64,000 nt of DNA. Origin: Ophthalmolycus amberensis. Its lineage: Eukaryota > Chordata > Actinopteri > Perciformes > Zoarcidae. Both the position numbers and the translations under genes were made by a program. The notes beneath the pieces were generated by a model, which saw nothing but the letters and a program-made list of their open reading frames with translations, searched no databases and had not been told where the DNA came from. The stretch covers positions 1,631,001 to 1,695,000 of the forward strand of contig JAFEUB010001107.1 in assembly GCA_024529925.1 (NCBI GenBank), written 5' to 3'. This document shows, piece by piece, positions 22,991 through 34,831 of this stretch; positions within the stretch are counted from its first letter, which is position 1; each line of letters opens with the position of its first letter.

Positions 22991-24102
22991 CAATGATTGA
23001 GATTGTTGTGGAATTCTTTGATAGTATTCCATGTTTAGTGAGAGTGACAGAAAATGGATTTTTCAAGCATGTATCCATTACTTTGTGCTTTTTGTACTCG
23101 TTCTCTCAATCATAGCATTTGGTGTTTGTGTTACACCTGACTCAGGTCAGTTCAAAACTGAACGATGTGTCGTGCAATCACACAAAAGTCCAGCATCACA
23201 CAAATTTGTAATGTTTATGTGGATATTATAATATTTGAAAATAATAATCATACTTTTTACCTGGTCAAGCTATTCCACAAATCGTCCACATACTCCTGGT
23301 AACTGCAGATTCCGATTTGTCTGTTTTGGATTTCTTGTGTACAACTGTTTTTAAATTGTTGAGCCAATGAAGTGACATGCCCTAATGTACCCTGACGCTC
23401 ACGTCAGCATAGGTCAACAGTTCCCTGACAACAAGTAAATCTTACGTCATCCTTCTGAGGAAAATGTCAAAGCCTTGGCAGCTTTTACGTGGAGGACAAC
23501 AAGACACAAAGATGAAAACAAAGCCAAATCGCTGACACGGCTGGCACTTGGGGAGACGCCTCATTTCCAAACATAAATTCATACTGAAACAAAAACAGAT
23601 GTCACTTCTTTTGTTGTTGTTGCATTACTTGTCTTGTTGTTGCTGTTGGTTCATGTTGGTGTCGACTATCAGTGGCAGTTGTGTGCTTTCCCTTCTCTGA
23701 AATCTGAATTCTGACACAGTTGTCAGTCAGATTTCAGTCTTTTTCCACCCAGAGAGTGAAGCCGACAGAAGGCAGGTACAGAACACAGTCCCCGTCCGTC
23801 ACACCCTCTCCATCCTGCTAACTCCAACAGCGCACGGACCGAGAGAGGCCGAGGGTTTCCCTGGTGTCCACGTACGGGACCGTACACTTCGCCTGAGAGA
23901 GAGAAAGGGAGCGACAGGGAGCGGGAGACCGTAATGAAAGAGAAAAATAACAAGAAACATGACAGCTCTGATGTCATTCACCATTAGAGGCCAGTAGTGG
24001 TTTTTCAATGTTCCATTGGATGTTTTCGAGTCAGTGCAGTGCGGGTGAAAGCCCATTGACATGTTACTATCACCCCATAAGTAACTTCGGGCGCTCTTGT
24101 GT

Positions 24103-24139
24103 GGATGTTTAGCGGATGTTTAGCAGATGTTTAGCGGAT
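24103..24139 (+). repeat. 11-bp tandem repeat, about 3.4 units
   Basis: GGATGTTTAGC is repeated at 24103, 24114 and, with one change, 24125, followed by a partial unit. A small minisatellite. Confidence 0.9.
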
Positions 24140-24431
24140 TCGCTCCATCACCACCTGCCGGTAGACGGCGTGACGTCATCCGCTGGGGCGCATCCTGTTT
24201 TTCCCTTGGCAGTGAGTTTGGTCTGTCAGGCGGAGGTGGTGCCGACCTGAGGAATGAAAAGATGAAAGAGAGGGATGAGCACGCAGAGGTATGTCACCGC
24301 CTCACCGCCGTTTCCAACCACTTGACCACTCATGATTTCTCCATTCTTTCCATACAATGTACCTTTTAGACTCTCGTCTTGTTTTGCGTTGCTTTGAACT
24401 TTATGTATTTAGATTTTTCTTCTTTTTGTTT

Positions 24432-24450
24432 GGGGGGGGGGGGGGGGGGG
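24432..24450. repeat. Poly-G run of 19
   Basis: Nineteen consecutive G residues, the longest G homopolymer in the window. Its length should be regarded as approximate in any assembly. Confidence 0.9.
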
Positions 24451-25261
24451 CTATTGTCTCTGGACATGGATCCTGCATACATGGCGGCTTTTGTTGATTT
24501 CTTAATCTTTTCATTTTCATTGTTGCTGTGGTTTGATTGAGACCCGGGGAAGCTACGCCACGACTCAAATATGCATCTGACTGGTCAGTGCGAGAGCCTA
24601 ACCTTCCATCCCTGCTTTCTTTCATCACTCCTGACAATCATGGCGGCTTACACGGACCATTTGACGCAACTTTGGTTTTCAGAAAGGACAAAATGACAAT
24701 ACCAGCAAGCACAGCAATGATAGACAGTTTCGAGAATGTCGATGCAGAAACGGCGTCCACGCACAGAATATCTGCAGCTTCAATTTGGACCAAAATGCTT
24801 TTTACAACTCCACCAAATTTTGAAAATGCGATGCCAAATTGTTGGAGAACCCCTTTAACTTTATAACTTTGTTACCCTACACCTTACGAGGAACTTACGA
24901 GAAATGATCTTTATCAGTACGGACAGTGAACATTGAGTTGGAGAATCACAATCAGTATAAAATAAAAGTCAGTTCCATGCATCCATACTTTTTTGATCTT
25001 TTTTGATTTTTAAAAAGGCACGCCCTGTCTTTGTACAAGGCAGACAAAAAAACTATATGTTTCCAAGTTAATGTCAAATTTCATTCCAAGAGTCAAAATG
25101 TATCAAGTGGATGAAAAATAGTCGGTTTAACAAGATTTGACCGCTGGCCAATGCAAACAGGCGATCAAAATGTTACAATTAACTCTCATGAACCGAAAAG
25201 TTTAAAGGCAAAAATTGGGATACCTCCTAAACCAGACAACGTTGTGGTAGCGTCAATCACA

Positions 25262-25380
25262 AAGTGGAAGACTTGAAACTAGAGGTTGAGATGATAAAGT
25301 CATGTTTACAATTTTTACTGAGGTAATAAATCAGAGTGGAAGGCAAATTTCTTCATAGCTTCTGTACAATAACTGGAAGA
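25262..25380 (-). repeat. Dispersed repeat family A, copy 3 (fragment, inverted)
   Basis: GAAGACTTGAAACTAGAGGT, GTCATGTTTACAATTTTTAC, TGAGGTAATAAATCAG and TTCATAGCTTCTGTACAATA match the reverse complement of copy 1 (10490-10941) and line up with copy 2. Only about 120 bases are recognisable. It sits just before a cluster of open frames at 25336-25681 that are not otherwise supported. Confidence 0.6.
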
Positions 25381-28300
25381 AGAGTGAGGACATTCTGCAG
25401 GACAGAAACTGAAGAACAATGGCTGCCACTTTATGAGCACCGGGGGAGCAGATGTGGGTCACCGTGGGCACCCGATTCCAGAACCAGAGCAAGCAAAGCG
25501 CAGCAGAGCGGAGCGGAGCTCAGCAGATATACCGTACAAGCAGCCTGCCAGCACCGCAGCCCAGCCAGAGAGCTTTATAGGTATAGCTGGGACTGGTTCG
25601 AATAGCAGGGAGAGGGCGGGCGGGGTGGGGGAGTTGGACAGTGGGGGTTATGTTTCCATGCCCCTGTGTGAGCGTGGATGATCCAAAACCTCATGTCTGT
25701 AAATGTCAGAGTTAGGAAGCGGAATCCAAGACTGAAGTCTCTATAAGCTGTCCTGTAAGTAGCAGCCTGGAGGGGAACGGAGATCTTTATCAAACTATAG
25801 GCTGACACATACTGCTGCGTCGGCAGTGCCAGAACAGCACAGGACCATACAGTGGCAGCAATTGTGTTAGTCTTCATTCTGCTATCCTGAATCCATCTAC
25901 CTTTCATTAGTGCTGGAAACGGTCCTTTTTTAAATTAGTGCCGATATTGTGAAACAAAACTCTTGTGTTTCTCTACCATTCTAGTAGTTAGTAGGCCAAT
26001 CCTTAAAGCCTCTGAAAAAGATTATAACTTCATATTTGTAATCCCTTGTATATCTTTCCTGGCTTCATTGGCCTGCCTTGTACCCATTTGGCAAACCACC
26101 TGCTGTCTGTCTCCAAAATGTGACACTGTTTTCACGGTCAATGAACTGTTAGACAGGAGATAACGCTACTTAAGACGTTACCATTTTAGAGATTTGATGC
26201 AAAATGTGACGGGTGAGGATACGGATAACATGAGATATTCAGTATGACTCAGCAAATACAATAAGAACAGATGAGTCATTTGCAAATCTTGTTATCGTTG
26301 AGTTTGGATACTGTAGGCCACATATCAAAACAGCAGCCCAATGGAGTGTTCAGTGGAAATGTCTCTTCAGAGCTTCAGCTTCTGCTTCTCATTATTCTGA
26401 GGGGAAAGAATATCTCTTCTGCATGCCCTGCACTGTTATAGGCTTTGCACATTTTGTCATATCAGAGCATCAAACAAAAACATCAAGAGTGGTCAGAAGA
26501 AGTATAAAAAGTAAAAATAAAATGTTTAAATTGAGTACCAAGTCACATTGGAGTTCCTTCAAAATAAAACACAACTAGGTATTTATTGAGATTTAGTCAA
26601 AGCAAACTGGTTAGTATTACATGAAAAACTAAAAAATAGAGATAGTAGAAGGACCAGGATTTCCCAGCACACAGTGGGACTGGGGGGGGGGGGGGCTGTG
26701 CTTTAAAACTGACATAGGCTTACATCACTACTGAGTAACGTTCCAGAACACGTTTTTAGTTTGACACCCAGGCCAGGCTCAAGTGAGGGGGCTGTTAAAA
26801 AATGCAATAGTGGCATGTATGTTGGCCAAGTAATTTTGTTTGGTTCTTTTGCAACAATATTGTTTGGCTCGTTTAAAGTACATGTTTTGAGAAAAAACAC
26901 ATAATTCAGGGTTTTATTCATCAGAATATTGTATCAGACTGCAAAAGTTACACAGGCCATGGCCGCCGCTGCTGCATTCTACGTCTCTTGAGGGAAATAT
27001 CTGGCTTTTTAGCTGCTAAATGCTCCACTATGTTCACCAGTTATAGTTGCTAACTGTGTCTGTCTGTTTGCCCTTTGTGGTAAAAAAAGCTGTTCTTGCC
27101 TCTTCACAGAACAAATAAGCAATTGTATTAATGTGTGGCCGAATAGAATTGTTGAAGATGCTTGATTTAAACTAATTTAGTTCACAATTGATCCGATTCC
27201 CCCTTTTGGAACTGCTTAAGTTACCCCCAATAACCGACTCATTTGTCACTTTAACAAGATTGGTGACCTTCATTTACATGTACCACTGATATACTATTTT
27301 TGTGGTCCAATATTATACATAACAGCTCTTAATATCCATCAGGTGCTTGGAAATAAAAGCACAACAGCTGCTCTTGGACTACAAGTGCAAAGAGAAGAAG
27401 GTCCTCAGGAATCCCCGGCAAGGTTTTCCAATCCTGTGGCCTTTCAGAAAGACAAGAGCGAACAAACAACATGAGGTGAAACGGGGTCAGACCACGACTT
27501 TTATTCCCTGTGGTGTGCTGTGGCTTTGCTGGAGATCAGCTGGATATAATAAAGTGATCAAAATGGCATGATGGTTGGTAATATGAAACAGACTTGAAAG
27601 TGCTTAGCATAAGAACAACTACACACTGTGTACTGCGAAATATGAAAATGGAGGACGATTTGAAAGTGATGATTAGAAACAGAAGAAACCACAAGGCATG
27701 ACAGAAGATGATGTGGGAGTAGCAAGCCTAGATCCTTGCTAGATTCTGTTCGGTGACTGAAAGTAATGTCCTTACACACAACACATGATAGATATCTGAA
27801 CCTTTTTTTAAACATAATTATGACTTCTGTCAGCATTGTTGTGGCATTAATTCTATGCATGGGTTTCCACACTGACGTCTGTTGACAGTGTTTACTGGGC
27901 GGAGATCAGATCTCGCTGGGTACAAGTCTCCGCTACAGTGCATTTTACGATGTATTGCACAAGGTCTGACTTGCTCTGGGCCATCTGCTTCGTTAACTAC
28001 GACTCCCACCGTGCATTTGGGTAAGATGCCTCCGATCAAGCAGGTTCAAATTCTATTAAGCAAGTTGTAAAGGCAGGAAGAAGCTATAGATTACACTGCT
28101 GAGTAAACTAACAACAATCCGCTCATGAATCCACTTTTGGATTCTCCGTCATTATCTCCGCCAGGAGGATCATGAGATTTGTACTCTACTGAGAGCACCT
28201 CTCTAGATCTGTGATGAGCGCCGTGTTTGGTCGTTCCACTCCAAAGTGTTTTGTATTAGCTACAGCTCTGATTCATGACTGACTTGTTTTTTTCTCCATA

Positions 28301-28646
28301 GCAACAGCATCTGAGGCGTGTATTGGTATTGTAGTATATAAAGCCATCGGTCATGCCAAATTCTTAGAACAGAAGCTGAAACAGTTACCACAAGATAAAC
28401 TAGACAGGCTACAGGATCATTGTGCGTTTCTATGTTGGTCCTCTTTTTTGTCGCAATGCAGATAGTAATATTGCCTTCTTTAAAAACATTAATACAATTT
28501 TTGTTGACTTTTGACGAGGGGTTTTTATGTGTTTACCATGATTGCAACAGTAGTTACAACACAGTTTATTTGACAATTCCTAATTAAAGATGTAATATGT
28601 AGGATTTATGAAATAATAAAGGATGATTTACAGCAAGCAAATTAGT

Positions 28647-28648
<2 letters not shown>
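25381..28648. other. No recognisable gene
   Basis: The part at 25640-25900 is balanced in composition and may be single-copy conserved DNA. It contains a 110-codon minus-strand frame (25575-25907) that I do not recognise. A G14 run lies at 26682-26695. The 104-codon minus-strand frame at 27558-27872 is also unrecognised. Confidence 0.55.
26682..26695. repeat. Poly-G run
   Basis: Fourteen consecutive G residues. Confidence 0.9.

Positions 28649-28677
<29 letters not shown>
28649..28677. repeat. (AC)n microsatellite
   Basis: About fourteen AC units. Neighbouring minus-strand frames carry a Cys-Val run from it. Confidence 0.97.
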
Positions 28678-28679
<2 letters not shown>

Positions 28680-29125
28680 CCCATGGTCCAGCTGGACACA
28701 TTAGGTATTTTTTGGCTAATGGCTTACGTGGCTGGTGGTTAAGTGGCCAGGCGTCTCCAGCACCCCCAGCAGTCTCTGAGGAAAGACCACAACCACCATC
28801 TCCTTTCCTCAGCCAATCCTCCAATAGCCCCGGGAGTAGGAAGTATATTCATATGTGTGTGTCTGTGTGTGTGCGGTGTTAAAAGGCCTCCAGCACCTCC
28901 CTCATACGAGCCAAGCCCCAATCACAACAAACCAGAGACAAACTCTAAATGGGTTTGCAACACGCTGCATGTTTGGACCTCACTGCTCCTATAGACGCTC
29001 CGGTTTGTTTCTCCCAGGGGTAAAAGAGAGTTACATGCCATGCAAGTTAGATAACATCCCTAATGAAAGTGAAGCCCAGGCGATCCTAAACTCAGGCAGA
29101 AGATGACATGCCAATACTGCTGAGA

Positions 29126-29126
<1 letters not shown>
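28678..29126. other. No recognisable gene between two microsatellites
   Basis: A balanced stretch of about 450 bases with a short GT tract near 28854-28872. Overlapping open frames of 60-83 codons are present on both strands without recognised domains. Confidence 0.5.

Positions 29127-29182
<56 letters not shown>
29127..29182. repeat. (TG)28 microsatellite
   Basis: Twenty-eight uninterrupted TG units, the longest perfect dinucleotide array in the window and likely polymorphic. Confidence 0.98.
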
Positions 29183-29184
<2 letters not shown>

Positions 29185-31526
29185 AGGGAATGTGGTGGGG
29201 TTTGTGCATTATCAGTCACTCACTGGGAAGATTTGTGGCCTGTACGGTAGCTGCCAGGAAAAATCCAAACCATCACACAGACAGACACATTTACAGCAAA
29301 GTTAATTGTCCCACATACAAACACACAAATCCTCCCTCAACATCACTCTGTCGTAAGACTTCTCCCGCTATCACTTAACAGTCTTTTGGCTCAATCATTC
29401 TCATCTCCTCAGACATTTCCCTTGAAACTAGCCATCTGGCTTCCTCTTTCGGACCAAGAACTTGTCACCACCTTCACAATGAAGGACCCTTAATCTAGCT
29501 TTGGCCTGCAACTCCACCCTCCAAACACAATTATCCCTTTGTGCCTCTAAAGTCAGATATGTGAGACAATCTGTGGTTAAAACCATAATCATATCCTTTG
29601 GCTCCGGGTAAGGCAGGTTATCCAATTATTTTTCACTGTTTGGAAAGCTCCAATTGTTTATCTGTTCCTGTGCAATCCTAAGAATGCAGAAAACACGGAT
29701 ATTGTTTGAAGCGATGCTGCGTTTTTACCACACATGTACTCCAGGTCTGGCCTTTTTAAGGTGTTGCAAACCAGCTTAGATAGCTTTTTCTATATTGATT
29801 GAAATGATGCACAATGCTGGGAACTAAATGTCCAAGCGCAGAGAAAAAAAAGGAAGAACTAACTGACATGATGGACTATCACGTGACCAGAACCTATGTA
29901 TTTAAAAAAAATGGTGTCTGTTGATATTACTACGTCTGAAGTAGAGCATTAGCTCGAAAAATTCCTTGTGGATGTGCCGATAGATTGCCCTTAAGGGAGC
30001 TTGCAGACACTTTATTTGTATTTTCATTGCTGTCTTCTTTCGTCCAGCACCTGCATGCAATGGTTTTTGGCAACTCTACATTGATTAAAACTAGGTGCTG
30101 CCACCACAGGAAACAATTGAGGTTTAGGTTGAGGTTAGGTTTGAAATTACTTACGTAGTCTGGCTCCTCTCTATGCACTTTTGATTTAAACATATTTTTG
30201 TTGTTTACCACGACACAGGATCCTAATTGACTTTCCATACACGTGGTTTCCGTGCATTACATGCCACCACCGTGTAATACTGTGAAGAGGTCGTGGTCTT
30301 TTCACCTATTTTTGTGAGATGAAGCTGGACTGCTGCTACCACCCAAGTCTACAAAGAAACAGTTATTTAGGAGGAGAACTGACATGTTTCAAATAGATAT
30401 CCTACAGTCTGACACATTGTGACCAAGATTTCATTCGAACCATCTCGCACAGTGTAGCACTCAGTAAACTTACACAACTGCAGCACAGTCTAAAGGCGCC
30501 TTTGGCTATAAATATGTATTGTGTTGACCCATTATTAAAATGCCTTCTTTCCAAAAAATAGACACTCCAATTGGCTAAAATTGCCGCATCCCAACTGAGT
30601 CAGCTTTCCTCAGATTATAATTTAGAAAGCATCTTTTTTTTTCCTGCCGCAGTCCAAGAGTCCACATCTTTTTACAGACACAACTGGTGCCTTGAATGAC
30701 ATTAACATCAGATTCAGGGTTCATGAACGTGACCGTGTCCCCTCAGTAAAGTGGGCACAACATGGGGTCGCATCAGCTTGGTCCAGCAGTGTGAAAAAGT
30801 CCCACATGTGGTACTACAGTGGTAGTGGTCCTAATTATGTTAACTGCAATGCAGCTTTCTCTGACCGCAGCACCGAAGGTTTACAGGGCTCCCATTATAC
30901 ACTTAGCTTCTACTGTAAACCAGGAAACAAGGAGCCAGTAAGCTGCTGCTCCAAAACCACACCGCTTCCTAGCATGCTAAAAACAACCAAAAACACGTTG
31001 TCCCCTTCCTTTGTTGTCCGCTGTGATCACTGTCAAAAATCAAAACAAATGTTCTGAGTCGTCTGCCAACTGGCGCACACGCACAATCAAAGCTGTGTTG
31101 TGATACTGTAAACTCTCCATTTGCAGTTGTTTTGATTCGGTTCGATGTTTTGCCGATGGTTAGGTTACATGACAACTTAGCTATTTCCAATTCTTTTAAG
31201 CATACGCTTGGGCTAATGGTCACAGCTGTCCGATGATCAAGGATGTTTGTGCCTAACGTACATGTACAAGACAAAGTGAATTGCTGCTACGTATGACTTT
31301 TATGTAAACTGGCAACAGTTCCTGAAAGAAAGTGTGTGCAACTACGTCTATGCCTTGTTCATTTCCTGCTTCGGAAACACAGAATGAAGGACAATCCCGT
31401 CGGACTGCTCAACATGACATTTCTGCTAAATGCATATTGAACCATTAATCCTATTGGACTTGGCCCATGTGGTATAACACATCATTTAAATAACTTAAAA
31501 AGCAGAGTGTATATATTTTTAGCTGA
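29183..31526. other. No recognisable gene
   Basis: Open frames reach 121 codons (30692-31057, plus) and 102 codons (29930-30238, minus). Neither has a recognised domain or splice context. Nothing else is seen. Confidence 0.55.
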
Positions 31527-31605
31527 GATTGTCCCAGTGGGAATTGAACCCCTGACCAGTGTTAGAGCCTTTCTGTGCGCCTTGACTAGTGCAAGGCTCC
31601 GAACA
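31527..31605 (-). repeat. tRNA-like SINE fragment or tRNA-derived relic
   Basis: Minus-strand text contains GGGGTTCAATTCCCACTGG, a good match to a tRNA T-arm/B-box (GGTTCAATTCC), with a CTAACACTGG stretch before it. The T-stem pairs only partly and the rest cannot be folded into a cloverleaf by eye, so it is not a working tRNA gene. A tRNA-derived SINE relic is the simplest reading. Confidence 0.45.
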
Positions 31606-34358
31606 GACTCAACCAAGGTATAAAGCACAGATGTGATGTGTCACAACTGCTTTGGTCCCACTGATAAAGAACAATGACTTATGATTAAAAAAAAAGTAAC
31701 ACACTGATCACAGAGCCAAGGCCTTGCATTAGTAGAATTAGAGGGTATTTGAGAGCGGCTCATGCTAAGCCAAGAGTATTGGGCATACTGCTGAAGATTA
31801 TAACCCGGCCTGCAGCCCTCTGCAGTCCCGTTTCCAGCCCATTTCTGCAAAAGATCACAGTCTATTGGCTGAATACCGCTGCACTAAGTGCCATGGAGAG
31901 AGAGGGAGCGCTGTACTCAGCCAAGTCCACTGGTCCACTGGCAACTGGGGCTGGCAGTAGAAAGTCCCAGCTCCATACTTTAAACAGCCAACAGTAGATG
32001 ATTGGCCCTGGCAAAACAGACCCACTCTGCCTTGCAAAACACATGGCAGTGCTTATGTTCTTAACCCTTCCTCGGGCCCTACGCTATAGCGTAGCTTGCA
32101 CCTATAGCAGCAGAGTGAAGTGGATGGCGAAGACATTTGTCCCCTTATTGTCAAAGCATAAGTTTCCTTCAAAATGTTTGTTGCATAATAGTCAACAGGT
32201 TGAAGAAGTATACCTTTAATCAAACAGATGGTTCAAATATGATTTGCGAAAAAATCTGAAAAGCGAATCAGAAAATGTGCTGCCAGCTCAAAGCTACCAG
32301 TGTCAAGTTCTTGAACAAAGCACACCATGCTCTCGTCTGCTGCTTAATGGCACTGTGAATGTTCTGATCCCTGCTTTACAGTACACGCACTGATAGAATC
32401 ATTGAATGAAAGAAAAACAATCTTGAATTTAAAAACAGCATGCGTCATGATGTATCCATCAAAGTTGAGGCAGTGGCATGTGATCTAATGACGGCAGGAG
32501 TGCAGGTTGTAGCCTTTATAAAAGCTATTGAAGCTGCTTACGCTTGAGATTTGCCGAGTTTTTGTGGTTTTGCGGCAATCTGAAACGGAAATCAGAAGAG
32601 AAATCAAGATTTACTGCCTTTTTAGCTGCTGGAATTTGCAAGTAATGGTAAATTAAAGACAGAGGCATAATAATTGTAAATTTGCACGTTCCATTAGACA
32701 ATTTCACGAACATTGAACAAAGAATCACCTGCAGGATATATGCATGGTCTGCAGGGATCAGGCATATCTACTGCACTGTACACTACCAATAACCAATAAA
32801 CATGGCATCTGGGATGTCACCGATATGTTTTAAAGCTTTGGTTCAAAGCTTGGATTTCCTGATCGCCACCACACTCGTAGGCTGTGATTCCTTTTCTTTC
32901 ATGAGGACACAACTCACAACATAGTGAGTTGTGTCCCTTAAAGGGGAACTCCCCTGATTGTACACATTAGATTCAGTTTACTCATCAGAAGTATACTTTG
33001 ACGTTGAAATCAGTGGTTTAATGTTCTCTGTGGTGGAGAAAGCTATCCAGATGAACAAAACAAAACACTGTTGATTTAAGGATCTGGTGAAAGATGCTGT
33101 CCAGTTGCATTATGGGAAATGAAGGAGTCAGTGTTTTTGGAGCTCGACTAAAAGTCAGGATCTCATACATTTTGACTATTCTTTGGGTTGTTTCGCATTC
33201 ATTTGACAGTGAAGACAATTGAAATAAAAAACAAGACGAGTTGGTGCTTAACCATCAAGCAATAACCATTTTTTTTCCAAAACTCTTCGGATAATCAACG
33301 AACCCAAATTAGCGGTGAAATCAAGACAAACTGTGTGGCCCAGCATCTTTCAGCCAGAGTAGAACACTAACATGGAGGTTGCTGTTTAGATAAGATGCTT
33401 TATGTCAATGGAGCTGCGATTCCCGCTGTTTTCCAAAAGTGGTTGACTTTGATGATATATTACTAAATATCTATTATTTATTCTCCTTAAAAAGCAGTAT
33501 TGCGACATCACACATCCATTACTCTACAAAATATTAATGCTGCAGCAAACAGGCCAAATTTCTTAATTTCCGTTCCTCACAAGTACTGAGAACTCATCAC
33601 CTGGTTACCAACTGTACCGTTTAAACACGAGTATTAAATATTTGACTCGTTGATGGAATGCCTTCATCATGACAACATAACAGAAGGGGGTAAAACTTTA
33701 GTTTATCGAAACACAATCAATAGTAGAATGAAACCCAACGCATGAATGCAATGCATCTGCAGCGCCATCGATCTGTCATCTGAAAGGAATGGACTTCCAT
33801 TTGAGAGCAACACTTTCAGCAACTGTTCCTGCGTTCAGTCAACGACGGAGGCCACGCTCTTCCGGCAACCGTCAGGAAGGAACGCAGCTACCGCTGCCTG
33901 ACCTGTGACACCGATGGCAAACAGCCGCGTAAACAAAGCGCTGAGGCTGTAGTCCAGACCTCGGACCTCGAGGCCGGCACGTGGCGTTGACGTCTTGTTA
34001 ACATGCCGTGAGACGGAGGCAGAGTGAGTGATTGAGTGCCAGACAGTACGAGACAGCGAGACTGACAAGAAGGCAAATTGGACTAAAGAAATCCAAAATC
34101 GCATTGTTACACAGAGGGAGGAAAAAGGCACATGGAGAGGTACAGGAATAGATAGAGCTGTGTCCCTCGCAGCCTGTTTCTGTGTGTGTTTTCGGCGCTG
34201 TGTGTTGGACGGAGGGGATCCGATTGCAGCGCTGAGACCCGCCAGCCGGGTTTCTTGGAGCGCCCGCCGCTGCTTTCTGCCAGGATTGTGTCAATAATCT
34301 GAGGCAGTGGACTCCTTCCACCTCCCAACCCACACTGCCTGTTTAATAGCCCTGCCAA

Positions 34359-34359
<1 letters not shown>
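31606..34359. other. No recognisable gene; one hairpin
   Basis: The section 31740-32050 looks balanced and single-copy. A hairpin lies at 32905-32936. The section 33840-34300 is richer in CpG and holds a 98-codon minus-strand frame (33835-34131) that I do not recognise. No gene is supported. Confidence 0.5.
32905..32936. other. Hairpin with 13-bp perfect arms
   Basis: GGACACAACTCAC at 32905-32917 is the exact reverse complement of 32924-32936, with a 6-base loop AACATA. An AAAGGGGAACTCC phrase, which resembles the start of a common fish repeat, follows within a few bases, so the hairpin may mark the edge of an old element. Confidence 0.85.

Positions 34360-34401
<42 letters not shown>
34360..34401. 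repeat. (CA)21 microsatellite
   Basis: About 21 uninterrupted CA units. Confidence 0.98.
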
Positions 34402-34408
<7 letters not shown>

Positions 34409-34734
34409 GCAGTGCTCAAACATATGGAGAGACAAACTCATCAGCTTGTTCATACGGTGTACAAACGCACCCAGTTGCATGTTTCTGCTGCCGTTTTCAC
34501 ATTTAATGCAGAAATACATACGGCTCAGTCTATACGTTCCTTCCTTCGGAGAGAAATGTTAAACTCGCTGACATGCACGGAGCACATATGGCCCATAGTT
34601 CAATACTTCACATTTGGTGTCGAATATTTGCCGTAAATTAAATTGCGCAGATGTAGTCGTTGTGAATTATTGTCGGCTGCGTGTGTTTATACAACCCCCC
34701 CCCCCTGGTTATTCTGTTCGTATTTATATCCTGT
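34402..34734. other. No recognisable gene
   Basis: About 330 bases with a C-rich run near 34696-34705. The plus-strand frame at 34307-34636 starts upstream and runs through the CA array, so it is not credible. Confidence 0.55.
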
Positions 34735-34831
34735 TTTTCTTTGATGTATCCTATTACTTCTTGCTGCTGCAAGAACCGTATTTCTCCGAGGAGATCATTA
34801 AAGTTTTACTAATCTAATCTCATCAAATCTG
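34735..34831 (+). mobile_element. 3' tail of a retroposed element
   Basis: TATTTCTCCGAGGAGATCAT followed by TAAAGTTTTACTAATCTAAT closely resembles the end of a common fish non-LTR element, in which an ATTTCCCC-GGGGATCAATAAAGT phrase runs into a short tandem tail. Here the tail is AATCT-like units at about 34809-34831. Only about 100 bases are recognisable and no coding part is seen upstream. Confidence 0.6.

Larger units (their letters stand above)
22991..25261. other. No recognisable gene
   Basis: Holds a short 11-bp tandem array (24103-24139) and a G19 run (24432-24450). The plus-strand frame at 24537-24866 (109 codons) lacks a recognised domain. Nothing else is seen. Confidence 0.55.

Noticed and set aside
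31527..31605. tRNA gene on the minus strand
   Set aside because: The T-loop is good but the T-stem pairs in only three positions, and no acceptor or anticodon stem could be drawn.
33835..34131. 98-codon minus-strand frame in a CpG-richer stretch
   Set aside because: No domain, signal peptide or convincing splice sites, and a second minus-strand frame overlaps it.
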